Program-made: the position numbers and the translations under genes
The notes under the pieces: generated by a model
Databases searched by the model: none
What the model saw: the letters and a program-made list of their open reading frames with translations, nothing else
Told to the model about the DNA's origin: nothing
Shown here: piece after piece, positions 7,852 through 16,456 of the stretch
How positions within the stretch are numbered: the first letter of the stretch is position 1
Layout of the letters: every line of letters begins with the position of its first letter
Assembly: GCF_011045025.1 (NCBI RefSeq)
Contig: NZ_JAAKZX010000053.1
Span: 1 to 49,745, forward strand
Source of the DNA: Streptomyces ureilyticus
GTDB taxonomy: Bacteria > Actinomycetota > Actinomycetes > Streptomycetales > Streptomycetaceae
Length of the DNA: 49,745 nt
Reading direction: 5' to 3'

Positions 7852-8802
7852 ATGCTGCGCGGACTGCCGCGGCGGATCGCCGGCCTGCTCGCGACGCTGC
7901 TCGCCGCCTCGTTCGTCATCTTCTCCGCCGTCTACGCGGCACCGGGCGACCCCGCCGTCCTCCTCTCCGGCAGCAGGCAGGAGCTCACTCCCGAGAAGCT
8001 CGCTGCGGTCCGCGCCGAGTACCACCTCGACGAGCCGCTCGTCGTCCAGTACGGGCGGTGGCTGTGGGAGAGCGCGCAGGGCGACCTGGGCCGGTCGTTC
8101 CAGTACCGCGACCAGGTGGCGGACCTGATCGCAGCGCGACTGCCGACCACTCTCGAACTCGTCGCCTACGCCACGGTGTTCTTCGTGGTCCTGGGCGTCG
8201 GCTCCGGGGTGCTGGCGGCGCTGCGCCGCGGCTGGGTGGACTCGGCCGTCGTCGGGGGCACCACGCTCGCCGCGTCCATCCCCTCGTTCGTCGCCGCGAT
8301 CGCGCTGGTGTCGCTCTTCGGGGTGCAGCTGGGCTGGTTCCCGGTGACCGGCCAGGGCGAGGGATTCGCCGGCCGGCTGCACCACCTGACGCTCCCGGCC
8401 TTCGCGCTGGCGCTGGGGGCGCTCGCGGTGATCAGCCGGGTGACACGGCAGGCGATGGCCGAGGCGTACGCCTCCGATCATGTGGAGGCCGCCCGCGCCG
8501 CCGGTCTGACGGAGCGTGAGATCGTCGTGCGGCATGTGCTGCGCAACGCGCTCGGCCCGATCGTCACCATGTGCGGTCTCGTCATGGCGGGCATGCTCGC
8601 CGGGACGGTGGTCGTCGAGACCGCCTTCGGCCTCAGCGGCGTCGGCTCGCTGCTGGTGAGCGCGATCACCACGCACGACTTCCCCGTCACGCAGGCGGTG
8701 CTGCTGCTGATGGTCATCGGCTATGTCGTCGTCACGACGCTGGTCGACCTCGTCCATCCGCTGATCGACCCCAGGGTCTCGCTCGCAGGGAAGGCCGCAT
8801 GA
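7852..8802 (+). CDS. peptide ABC transporter permease (DppB/OppB type)
   Basis: A 316-residue inner-membrane permease with about six hydrophobic segments. The first is RIAGLLATLLAASFVIFSAV. The EAA loop is visible as EAYASDHVEAARAAGLTERE followed by HVLRNALGP (residues about 200-235), which contacts the ATPases. The N-terminal layout, with a large loop between helices 1 and 2 containing APGDPAVLL, is the DppB pattern. It starts 4 nt after the binding protein and overlaps the next gene by ATGA. It forms the translocation pore with the following permease. Confidence 0.92.
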   Translation: MLRGLPRRIAGLLATLLAASFVIFSAVYAAPGDPAVLLSGSRQELTPEKLAAVRAEYHLDEPLVVQYGRWLWESAQGDLGRSFQYRDQVADLIAARLPTTLELVAYATVFFVVLGVGSGVLAALRRGWVDSAVVGGTTLAASIPSFVAAIALVSLFGVQLGWFPVTGQGEGFAGRLHHLTLPAFALALGALAVISRVTRQAMAEAYASDHVEAARAAGLTEREIVVRHVLRNALGPIVTMCGLVMAGMLAGTVVVETAFGLSGVGSLLVSAITTHDFPVTQAVLLLMVIGYVVVTTLVDLVHPLIDPRVSLAGKAA

Positions 8803-9650
8803 CGACTCTGACAGCCGGGGCACTCCTCCCGGTCAAAGTACGGGCCCGGCGGCCGGTACCGGTGATGCTGGCAGGCGGCTTCCTCGCTCTGGTCGTGGTG
8901 GCGGCCGTGTTCGCACCCCTGCTCGCGCCGTACGCGCCCGACGCCGTCGACCTGTCCGCCTCGCTCGCCGGGACGAGCCCCGAGCACCTGCTGGGCACCG
9001 ACGCCTCGGGACAGGATCTACTCTCCCGGGTGCTGTACGGAGCCCGGTCGAGCCTGCTCGCTCCCCTGGCGCTGCTCGCGCTGGCCGCGCTGCTCGGCAT
9101 CACCATGGGCACGGTCGCGGCCTGGTACGGCGGCTGGGTGGACACCTTGCTGTCGCGCGTGACCGACGTGATGTACGCCTTCCCGGGCCTGCTGTTCGTC
9201 GTCCTGGTGATCGCGGTGTTCGGCGACGGTCTCACCACCTCGGTCGTCGCCGTGGGGCTCGCGTACGCGCCCACCATCGCCCGGTACACCCGCAGTCTCG
9301 CCCTGTCCGAGCGGTCCAAGCCCTACATCGACGCCTATCGGGTCCAGGGCATGGGCGGGGCGCGGATCTGCGTACGTCATCTCGTGCCCAATCTGTCCGG
9401 TGCGCTCGTCGGCTACCTCGTGGTGCTGTTCGGCGAGGGACTGATGAGCCTGGCCACGCTCAGCTATCTGGGCTTCGGCGCCGGATCGCCCAGCATCGAC
9501 TGGGGATTGATGGTGCAGGAGGGCCAGGACGCGGTGGTGCAGGGAGCGCTGCTGCCGGCTCTCGTACCGGGCACGGCCATCGCCGCCGTGGTGGTGGCCT
9601 TCAACATCGTCGGGGTCTGGGTCTCGGACCGGCTGGGCCAAGGAAGGTAA
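8799..9650 (+). CDS. peptide ABC transporter permease (DppC/OppC type)
   Basis: A 283-residue membrane permease. The ATG at 8799 overlaps the stop of the preceding permease (ATGA), so translation is probably coupled. The DppC hallmark sequences are APDAVDLSASLAGTSPEHLL then GTDASGQDLLSRVLYGARSS, with an EAA loop YIDAYRVQGMGGARICVRHL and a terminal region LSYLGFGAGSPSIDWGLMVQ. The predicted topology has six helices, starting with MLAGGFLALVVVAAVFAPLL. It pairs with the upstream DppB-type subunit. Confidence 0.92.
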   Translation: MTTLTAGALLPVKVRARRPVPVMLAGGFLALVVVAAVFAPLLAPYAPDAVDLSASLAGTSPEHLLGTDASGQDLLSRVLYGARSSLLAPLALLALAALLGITMGTVAAWYGGWVDTLLSRVTDVMYAFPGLLFVVLVIAVFGDGLTTSVVAVGLAYAPTIARYTRSLALSERSKPYIDAYRVQGMGGARICVRHLVPNLSGALVGYLVVLFGEGLMSLATLSYLGFGAGSPSIDWGLMVQEGQDAVVQGALLPALVPGTAIAAVVVAFNIVGVWVSDRLGQGR

Positions 9651-9656
9651 CCGTCC

Positions 9657-10664
9657 ATGCTGCTGGACATCGAGAATCTCACCCTCCGGCTGCTGCCCTC
9701 CGGGGCCGCCGCCCGGCCCCTGCTCGCCGAGGTGTCGCTGACCGTCGGCCGGGGCGAAGTGGTCGGCCTGGTCGGCGAGTCGGGCTCCGGGAAGTCGACC
9801 ACGGCGCGGGCCGTGCTGGGCATGCTGCCCGAGGGCGCGCAGGCCTCAGGGTCCGTACGAGTGGACGGCGAGGACGTACTCGCCATGGATCCCGACCGCC
9901 TGCGCGCGCACCGGTCCCGTACGGTCTCCATGGTCTTCCAGGACCCCCGCTCGGCGATGAACCCGGTCCGCCGGATAGGCGACTTCCTCACCGAACCGCT
10001 CGTACGGGTCCTGGGGCTGCCCAAGCGCAAGGCGGCGGCGAAGGCCGTGGAGCTGCTGGCCGCCGTGGGCCTGCCCGATCCGGAGCGCCGGATGCGGCAG
10101 CGCCCGCACGAGCTGTCCGGCGGCATGCTGCAACGGGTCGTGATCGCCGCCGCGCTCGCCACCGACCCCGGCCTCCTGCTCGCCGACGAGGCGACGAGCG
10201 CGCTGGACGCGACCACCCAGGCGGAGGTGCTGGCCCTGCTGCGTGGCATCCAGGAGGAGCGGCGGCAGGCCGGCAGCGGCCTCGGAACGCTGTTCATCAC
10301 CCACGATCTGCCGCTCGCCGCCGCCTACTGCGACCGCGTGTACGTGATGTACGCGGGCCGCGTGGTGGAACACCAGCCCGCCCGCGGCCTGTTCGCCGAC
10401 CCCCGGCATCCCTACACCCGCGGCCTGCTGGACTGCTCGCCCGCGCTGGGCGACGAGCGCGAACTGCGCCCCATCCCCGGCCGCCCACCGTCACTGTCCG
10501 ACACCTTCACCGGCTGCCCGTTCGCTCCGCGCTGCCCGCGCGCCGAGGAGGAGTGCGAGAGCTGGACGCCGGTGACGATCCCGTTCGGCGGCGACAGCGG
10601 ACCGGCGGACGGCGGGTCGGCAGCCTGCCGCCGTCTGGAACTCGTAGCGAGGAGCACCGCATGA
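9657..10664 (+). CDS. peptide ABC transporter ATP-binding protein (DppD/OppD type)
   Basis: A 335-residue ATPase. Walker A is GESGSGKST at residues 40-48, the Q-loop lies in MVFQDPRSAMNPVRRIGDFL, the signature is LSGGMLQRV, Walker B is LLLADEATSALD, and the switch His is in FITHDL. The C-terminal oligo_HPY extension has the cysteine pattern CPFAPRCPRAEEEC, then a later Cys, typical of DppD. Some of these proteins carry an iron-sulfur cluster there. It hydrolyses ATP to drive import together with the next gene, whose ATG overlaps its stop. Confidence 0.92.
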   Translation: MLLDIENLTLRLLPSGAAARPLLAEVSLTVGRGEVVGLVGESGSGKSTTARAVLGMLPEGAQASGSVRVDGEDVLAMDPDRLRAHRSRTVSMVFQDPRSAMNPVRRIGDFLTEPLVRVLGLPKRKAAAKAVELLAAVGLPDPERRMRQRPHELSGGMLQRVVIAAALATDPGLLLADEATSALDATTQAEVLALLRGIQEERRQAGSGLGTLFITHDLPLAAAYCDRVYVMYAGRVVEHQPARGLFADPRHPYTRGLLDCSPALGDERELRPIPGRPPSLSDTFTGCPFAPRCPRAEEECESWTPVTIPFGGDSGPADGGSAACRRLELVARSTA

Positions 10665-11542
10665 CCAAGGCCGAACCCGCACTCGCCGTACGCGGCCTGT
10701 GCAAGAGCTATCCGCTCCCGGGCGGCGGCCGTACGGCGGCCGTGGACGACGTCTCGTTCTCCGTGGCGGCCGGCGGCTCACTGGGCGTCGTCGGCGAGTC
10801 CGGCTCCGGAAAGACCACGGTGGCCCGGATGCTGGTGGGCCTCGTACGGCCGGACGCGGGAACGATCGCCGTGAACGGGCGGGAGCGGACACCCGGGGAA
10901 CGCGGCGGAAAGCTGCCCGGGCTGAGGCGGCCGGGCGGGGGCAGGGCGGCACGTCTGCGCCGCGCCCGCGAGATCCAGATCGTCTTCCAGGATCCGTATG
11001 TCTCCCTGGACCCCCGCCTGACGGCACGTCAGTGCCTGCACGGCGCATTGCGACTGCACGGCCGGTACCAGGGTGAGGCCGCCGCGACGCGGGTCGGCGA
11101 ACTGCTCGACCAGGTGGGCCTGGGCAAGCGGGAGGCCGATGCCCGGCCACGCGGGCTGTCGGGTGGGCAGCGTCAGCGGCTGGCCATCGCCCGTGCGCTG
11201 GCCGTGGATCCCCAGGTGCTGGTTCTGGACGAGGCGGTGGCGGCGCTGGACGTGTCGATTCAGGCGCAGATCCTGCGGCTCCTCGCCGATATCCGCCGGG
11301 GGACCGGGGTGGCCCTGGTGTTCGTCAGCCACGACCTGGCCGTCGTACGGCACATCACCGACGACACGCTGGTGATGCGCCGCGGCCGCACGGTCGAGAC
11401 CGGCCCGACGGCCCGTGTGCTGGACGCCCCGAAGGACCCGTACACCCGGCTCCTGCTCTCCTCGGTACCGCGCGAGGGCTGGGACCCCGCCGAGACGGTT
11501 CGGCTGCGCGGCGAACTCGCCGGAGCGTCGCGGGCGGACTGA
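10661..11542 (+). CDS. peptide ABC transporter ATP-binding protein (DppF/OppF type)
   Basis: A 293-residue ATPase whose ATG overlaps the stop of the DppD-type gene. Walker A is GESGSGKTT, the Q-loop IQIVFQDPYVSLDPRL, the signature LSGGQRQRL, and Walker B VLVLDEAVAALDVS. Walker B reads DEA instead of the usual DEP; the catalytic Glu is kept. An Arg/Gly-rich insert (RTPGERGGKLPGLRRPGGG) lies before the Q-loop. Unlike usual DppF proteins it lacks the C-terminal Cys-containing oligo_HPY tail. It closes the operon. Confidence 0.9.
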   Translation: MTKAEPALAVRGLCKSYPLPGGGRTAAVDDVSFSVAAGGSLGVVGESGSGKTTVARMLVGLVRPDAGTIAVNGRERTPGERGGKLPGLRRPGGGRAARLRRAREIQIVFQDPYVSLDPRLTARQCLHGALRLHGRYQGEAAATRVGELLDQVGLGKREADARPRGLSGGQRQRLAIARALAVDPQVLVLDEAVAALDVSIQAQILRLLADIRRGTGVALVFVSHDLAVVRHITDDTLVMRRGRTVETGPTARVLDAPKDPYTRLLLSSVPREGWDPAETVRLRGELAGASRAD

Positions 11543-11649
11543 TGTCCCGTCGAATGCATCGAACGCGCCATCAGGGGCGTGGAAGTGGGCGCGGAAGTGG
11601 CGCAATCGAACATTGCGGCCCTGGCGCCCAAGGAAGAATCTGGAGGATG

Positions 11650-11663
11650 CGGGAGCGCTCCCA
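11650..11663. promoter_or_regulatory. CebR-like operator upstream of AA10 LPMO gene
   Basis: CGGGAGCGCTCCCA matches 13 of 14 positions of the Streptomyces CebR box TGGGAGCGCTCCCA, the cello-oligosaccharide-responsive LacI-family operator. It lies 46 bp before the LPMO start, where promoter-proximal binding would repress transcription. The box identity is from established knowledge; its use here is inference. Confidence 0.7.
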
Positions 11664-11708
11664 TACCGGAATACACCACCTCGGAAAGAATCGGAAAGAA
11701 GGAGACCC

Positions 11709-12383
11709 GTGTCTACTTGTCATGATCGCATCAAATTGGCCCGGCCTCGGGTGACGCTCACCCTGAGCCTGCTCACCGCGGCCCTGCTCTGCCTGATCCC
11801 CTGGAGCGGCACCGCCGTCGCCCACGGCTCCGTCATCGACCCGGCCTCCCGCAACTACGGCTGCTGGGACCGCTGGGGCGACGACTTCCAGAACCCGGAC
11901 ATGGCGCAGGAAGACCCGATGTGCTGGCAGGCCTGGCAGGACAATCCGAACGCCATGTGGAACTGGAACGGCCTGTACCGCAACGGCTCCGCCGGCGACT
12001 TCCAGGCGCACGTCCCCGACGGGCAACTGTGCAGCGGCGGCCGGACCGAAGGCGGCCGCTACAACTCCCTGGACACCGTGGGCGCCTGGCAGACCACGGA
12101 CATCGGCAGCGACTTCACCGTCAAGCTGTACGACCAGGCCAGCCATGGCGCGGACTACTTCCTGGTCTACGTCACCCGCCAGGGCTTCGACCCGACCACC
12201 CAGCCGCTGACCTGGAACGACCTCCAACTGGTCGCCCGGACCGGCGAGTACGGCCCGAGCCAGAACTACTCGATCGACGTGAGCACCTCGGGCCTCACCG
12301 GCCGCCACGTCGTCTACACGATCTGGCAGGCCTCGCACATGGACCAGACGTACTTCCTGTGCAGCGACGTCAACTTCCGCTGA
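11709..12383 (+). CDS. secreted AA10 lytic polysaccharide monooxygenase
   Basis: A 224-residue precursor of a copper monooxygenase that oxidatively cleaves cellulose or chitin. GTG at 11709 has AAGGAG just upstream. The signal peptide (TLTLSLLTAALLCLIPWSGT) ends AVA, and the mature protein begins with His39 in HGSVIDPASRNYGCW. This N-terminal His forms the histidine brace with His146 in YDQASHGADYF. The C-terminal aromatic motif is SHMDQTYFLCSDVNF. It is a single AA10 domain with no CBM. The CebR-like box upstream points to cellulose as the inducing substrate, though activity on chitin cannot be excluded. Confidence 0.93.
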   Translation: MSTCHDRIKLARPRVTLTLSLLTAALLCLIPWSGTAVAHGSVIDPASRNYGCWDRWGDDFQNPDMAQEDPMCWQAWQDNPNAMWNWNGLYRNGSAGDFQAHVPDGQLCSGGRTEGGRYNSLDTVGAWQTTDIGSDFTVKLYDQASHGADYFLVYVTRQGFDPTTQPLTWNDLQLVARTGEYGPSQNYSIDVSTSGLTGRHVVYTIWQASHMDQTYFLCSDVNFR

Positions 12384-12414
12384 CACATCCCGCACCGCCG
12401 TCCCGCCGGACGAA

Positions 12415-12433
12415 CCGGACGCACCGCGTCCGG
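12415..12433 (+). terminator. hairpin after LPMO gene
   Basis: CCGGACGC at 12415-12422 and GCGTCCGG at 12426-12433 form an 8-bp stem with a 3-nt loop, 32 nt after the LPMO stop. There is no U-run, which is common for Streptomyces terminators. Confidence 0.5.
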
Positions 12434-12485
12434 CAGGACACCGGTCCAGCGCGAGCTTCACCGTTCAAGCGCATAAGCTCGACAG

Positions 12486-13106
12486 ATGGCCAAGTACTTC
12501 GACGTGCACCCCGACAATCCCCAGCAGCGCACCATCGGCCAGGTGGCCGAGAGCATCCGCTCAGGTGCCCTGGTCGTCTATCCGACGGACTCCTGTTTCG
12601 CGCTGGGCTGCCAGCTGGGCAGCCGTGACGGCATCGACCGGATCCGGTCCATCCGGCAGCTCGACGACCGGCACCACTTCACGCTCGTCTGCCAGAACTT
12701 CGCGCAGCTGGGCCAGTTCGTGCATATCGACAAGGACGTGTTCCGCGCCATCAAGGCCTCCACGCCCGGCAGTTACACCTTCATCCTCCCCGCGACGAAG
12801 GACGTGCCGCGCAGGATGCTGCACCCGAAGAAGAAGACGGTCGGCGTCCGCATCCCCGATCACACCGTCGCCCAGGCCCTGCTCGCCGAGCTGGGTGAGC
12901 CGCTGCTCTCCAGCACCTTGCTGCTGCCGGACGAGGAGGAGCCCATGACCGTGGGCTGGGAGATCAAGGAGCGTCTCGACCACGTCGTGGACGCGGTGGT
13001 CGACTCCGGGGACTGTGGTACCGAACCGACCACGGTCATCGACTTCTCGGGCGGCGAGGCCGAGATCGTACGCAAGGGAGCGGGCGACACCGCGCGCTTC
13101 GAGTGA
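12486..13106 (+). CDS. YciO/Sua5 family protein (L-threonylcarbamoyladenylate synthase-like)
   Basis: A 206-residue YrdC-fold protein. The nucleotide-binding landmarks are SGALVVYPTDSCFALGCQLG (residues about 26-45), then HFTLVCQN, PGSYTFILPATKDVPR, KKTVGVRIPDH and PLLSSTLLLP. The KxR/SxN pattern is in the YciO style rather than that of the essential TsaC/Sua5 (KKKTVGVR, LLSST), so it may act on RNA or nucleotides other than the t6A intermediate. TAAGCT seven bases before the ATG suggests a leaderless mRNA. It is a stand-alone gene. Confidence 0.85.
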   Translation: MAKYFDVHPDNPQQRTIGQVAESIRSGALVVYPTDSCFALGCQLGSRDGIDRIRSIRQLDDRHHFTLVCQNFAQLGQFVHIDKDVFRAIKASTPGSYTFILPATKDVPRRMLHPKKKTVGVRIPDHTVAQALLAELGEPLLSSTLLLPDEEEPMTVGWEIKERLDHVVDAVVDSGDCGTEPTTVIDFSGGEAEIVRKGAGDTARFE

Positions 13107-13210
13107 CGCGCCGCCCGACGGGGACGCGGGGCTTCCACGCCGGACGGCACGAGAGGTTTGCGGGCCCACGCCTGCCGGAATTGTGATCTTTGTCTGTTTA
13201 GCATACGGCG

Positions 13211-14876
13211 ATGACACCTCCCGGCCGTCACAGCTCACCGCTCCGGTACGCGCCTTCCCGGCACGACCCCCAACTGCTCAGCGCCGCCCGGTACTTCGGG
13301 CGGCGCTGACTGCTCAACCTCACCGCCGCGGCGGCCGTCCTGGCCTTCGCCACTCATCTGCCCACCCCGGGCGCGGCGGGCCGCCGAGCTCGATGCGGCG
13401 CGGATCTCCGAGGATCCCTTCACTCTCGGAGTCGCCTCCGGAGACCCGCTGCCCGACTCCGTACCGCTGTGGACCCGGCTCGCGCCCGCGCCGTACGAGC
13501 CGGGCGGCGGACTGGCCGGGCAGCGGGTCGAAGTCCAATGGGAGGTGGCCGACGACGAGTTCTTCCTGCAGAGCGTCCGGCGCGGCACCGCCTGGGCCCA
13601 TCCCGAGTACAACCACACGGTGCACGCCGAGGTCGGCGGCCTCTTGCCTGGCCGGGAGTACTACTACCGCTTCCGGACCGGCAGCTGGATCAGCGAGACG
13701 GGCCGTACCCGGACCGCGCCCGCCGCCACCGCCGCCGCCGCCCCGTCGCTCACCTTCGCCGCGGTCTCCTGCCAGGCCTACCATGACGGCTACTTCACGG
13801 CGCACCGGCATCTCGCCGAGGACGACGTCGACGTGGTCTTCCATCTCGGTGACTATCTGTACGAGTACGCGGTCAACTCGGCGGGCGGCGCCCGCCAATA
13901 CACCGACCGCCAGGTGCCCGAGCTGTTCAACCGCGAGGCCAGGACCCTCGAGGAGTACCGGCTGCGGTACGCCCTCTACAAGAGCGACCCGGATCTGCGC
14001 GCGGTGCATGCGGCGCATCCCTTCGTCGTCACCTGGGACGACCACGAGACCGAGAACAACTGCGCCGACGCCGTCGACGAGGAGGGCAATCCGCCCGAGG
14101 AGTTCCCGCTGCGCCGCGCCGCCGCCTACCGGGCGTACTGGGAGAACCAGCCGCTGCGCGGCGCCCAGTTGCCGCAGGGGCCCGACCTCCGGCTCTTCCG
14201 CCGGCTCCAGTGGGGCACGCTCGCCCAGTTCGACGTGCTCGACACCCGGCAGTACCGCTCCGACCAGGCGTACGGCGATATGCCGCACGTCCCGGGACCC
14301 GAGTCGGACGACCCGGCGCGCACCATCACCGGGGCGGCGCAGGAGCGCTGGCTGATCGACGGCTGGCGGGCCTCGTACGCCCTGTGGAACGTGCTGCCGC
14401 AGCAGGTGCGCTTCTCGCAGCACAAGCTCGATCCGACCCCGGAGGCGCTGGTGTCCATGGACACCTGGGACGGCTACCGCGCCTCCCGCGAGCGGGTGCT
14501 GGCCGGGGCGAAGTCGGCCGGGATCCAGAACCTGATGGTCCTCGCGGGTGACGCCCATGTGGGCTACGCCTTCGACATCAAGGAGGTCTTCGACGAGCCG
14601 GCCTCCAGGACCCTGGGCACGGAGTTCGTCACCACGTCCGTCTCCAGCGGCAGGGACGGCGCGGAAAGGCCCCTCACCTGGGACACATACACCAAGGCCA
14701 ACCCGCATCTGAAGTTCTACGACGGGCGGCGCGGCTATGTGCGGGTCGAGCTCGGACATGAGGCGGCGAGGGCCGACTTCCGGACCGTGTCCGCCGTGAC
14801 GACGCCCGGTGCGCCCATCGCGACGGCCGCGTCCTTCGTGACCGAGGCGGGCCGTCCGGGACTCGAGCCCGCGTGA
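13211..14876 (+). pseudogene. phoD: phoD-type alkaline phosphatase, disrupted Tat signal region
   Basis: From 13545 the frame encodes a good PhoD phosphodiesterase/phosphatase body: VDVVFHLGDYLYEY, VVTWDDHETENN, NLMVLAGDAHVGYAFDI. Upstream, the same family N-terminus is readable but broken twice. Starting at ATG 13211, SPLRYAPSRHDPQLLSAARY then FGRR meets TGA at 13307 inside what should be the twin-arginine motif, and LLNLTAAAAVLAFATHLP follows. One extra G at 13378-13380 then shifts the frame before AAELDAARISEDPFTLGVAS. As written, the protein could not be exported by the Tat pathway. Either it is a young pseudogene or there are two sequence errors. Confidence 0.8.
13279..13308. repeat. perfect 12-bp inverted repeat across the phoD nonsense codon
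   Basis: CAGCGCCGCCCG (13279-13290) and CGGGCGGCGCTG (13297-13308) are perfect reverse complements with a 6-nt loop. The T of the premature TGA (13307) is one of the paired bases. It lies within coding sequence, so it is not read as a terminator. Confidence 0.75.
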
Positions 14877-15020
14877 ATCCGGTGCCGGAGGGTCCGGGTG
14901 CGGCCCGTACTCCCGTTCCCTGATCGGCTGAAGGAGCGAGCACTAGCACATTTTTTGCGCCGATTGCGGCAAAACCTACGGATTCGAGATCTTTTACCCG
15001 TCGAACCCGAGGAGAACCTG

Positions 15021-16394
15021 ATGGTCCATCGATCCGCCGGAGAAGGCTGCGCGGCCCTCGCCGTGCTCGGCGCACTCGTGCTGACGGGGCCGCCCGCGGC
15101 CGTGGCGGCCGATCCCCCCGTACCGACGACCGCGACCTCCGCCGCCGAGACGCTGGGCGCGCACAATCCGTCGGCCGAGGTCCTGCGCGCGCTGCGGCGC
15201 GATCTGGGCCTGACCGAGACGCAGGCCAGAACGCGGCTGGTGAACGAGGCGGAGGCCGGCATGCGCGCCGGCCGGCTCCAGAACGCCCTGGGCGCGAGCT
15301 TCGCGGGCGCCTGGCTGCGGGGAGCGACCTCCGCCAACCTCACCGTCGCCACCACCGACGTCGCGGACATCCCCCTCATCGAGGCCGGCGGCGCCAACGC
15401 CGCGCTCGCCGAGCACGGACTGGACGAACTCAGAGCCGTCAAGGCGAAGTTGGATGCCGCCGCGGACCGTGCCGACGGCGTCGGCACACCGGTCCGGTAC
15501 GTCAACATCCGGGCGAACCAGGTGACGGTGCAGGCGACCCGCCGGTCCGCCGGGAAGGCGCTGATCGCGGCTTCCGGGGTCGACCGGAAGCTCGTGCGCG
15601 TCAAGGTGTCGGCGAACCAGCCGCATGCGCTGTACGACCTCCAGGGCGGCGACGCGTTTCACAACCTCGACCAGCAGGCCCGCTGCTCCGTCGGATTCTC
15701 CGTCACCTCGGGCCAGCAGCAGGGCTTCGCCACCGCGGGCCACTGCGGGAGACCGGGCGAAAGGACCGCCGGCTACAACAGGGTCGACCAGGGAACCTTC
15801 AGCGCCTCCAGGTTCCCGGGCCGCGACATGGCCTGGGTGCGGGTCAACAACGACTGGACGGCGACCCCCAACGTCAAGGCCGGGTCAGGTAACACCGTCC
15901 AGGTCAGCGGCTCGGTGCAGGCTCTCGTGGGCGCCGCGGTCTGCCGGTCCGGCTCCACCAGCGGCTGGCACTGCGGAAGGATCGAGCAGCACGACACCAG
16001 CGTCAGCTACAACGAGGGCACCGTCGACGGCGTGACCGAGACGTCGGTGTGCGCCGAGCCGGGCGACTCCGGCGGCCCCTACGTCGCCGGCGCCCAGGCG
16101 CAGGGCGTCCTCTCCGGCGGCTCCGGCGACTGCACGACCGGCGGGACGACCTACTACCAGCCGATCAACCCGCTGCTCGAGGCGTACGGACTCGTCCTGA
16201 CGACCAGTACGAGCGGCTCGGGCACTCCGGGCGGCGCCCCGGAGGAGCCGGCGCGTGCCTGGGCCCCGGGCCAGGTCTACCGCGTCGGGAGCACGGTGAC
16301 CTACGGCGGCATCACCTACGAGTGCCTTCAGTCGCATCAGGCGCAGACGGCGTGGCAGCCCACGAGCACTCCGGCTCTGTGGCAGCGCCGCTGA
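15021..16394 (+). CDS. secreted streptogrisin-type serine protease with C-terminal carbohydrate-binding module
   Basis: A 457-residue preproprotein. ATG at 15021 has GAGGAG upstream; a signal peptide ends near AAVAA. An alpha-lytic-type prodomain follows, then the S1 protease domain: His241 in GFATAGHCG, Asp269 in RDMAWVRV, Ser350 in EPGDSGGPYVAG. Disulfide cysteines flank these. After a Ser/Gly/Pro linker, residues about 412-457 form a CBM5/12-like module with W, Y and W aromatics (RAWAPGQVYRVGSTVTYGGI, then YECLQSHQ and PALWQ). This architecture is that of streptogrisin C, a chymotrypsin-like enzyme thought to act on chitin-bound protein. The prodomain should be autoproteolysed. Confidence 0.9.
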   Translation: MVHRSAGEGCAALAVLGALVLTGPPAAVAADPPVPTTATSAAETLGAHNPSAEVLRALRRDLGLTETQARTRLVNEAEAGMRAGRLQNALGASFAGAWLRGATSANLTVATTDVADIPLIEAGGANAALAEHGLDELRAVKAKLDAAADRADGVGTPVRYVNIRANQVTVQATRRSAGKALIAASGVDRKLVRVKVSANQPHALYDLQGGDAFHNLDQQARCSVGFSVTSGQQQGFATAGHCGRPGERTAGYNRVDQGTFSASRFPGRDMAWVRVNNDWTATPNVKAGSGNTVQVSGSVQALVGAAVCRSGSTSGWHCGRIEQHDTSVSYNEGTVDGVTETSVCAEPGDSGGPYVAGAQAQGVLSGGSGDCTTGGTTYYQPINPLLEAYGLVLTTSTSGSGTPGGAPEEPARAWAPGQVYRVGSTVTYGGITYECLQSHQAQTAWQPTSTPALWQRR

Positions 16395-16411
16395 CGGCTG
16401 ATCAGTTCCGT

Positions 16412-16440
16412 GCGGCGCGAGGAGGTGGGCCTCGCGCCGC
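16412..16440. terminator. bidirectional terminator between protease and DoxX-like genes
   Basis: GCGGCGCGAGG (16412-16422) and CCTCGCGCCGC (16430-16440) form a perfect 11-bp stem with a 7-nt loop, placed exactly between the two convergent genes. Confidence 0.7.
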
Positions 16441-16456
16441 GCTACGGCGGCCGGGC

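Noticed and set aside
6120..7919. A 599-codon minus-strand frame opposite the first peptide-binding protein.
   Set aside because: The plus strand carries a lipoprotein signal and clear family motifs; the antisense translation is repetitive and matches no family.
13279..13308. Transcription terminator inside phoD.
   Set aside because: The stem lies within the family-conserved N-terminal coding region and far from any gene end; it is better read as a mutational quasi-palindrome.
15021..15060. Protease start at the upstream in-frame ATG (14898).
   Set aside because: That start has no ribosome site and would place 41 charged residues before the signal peptide; ATG 15021 has GAGGAG and starts directly at a signal peptide.
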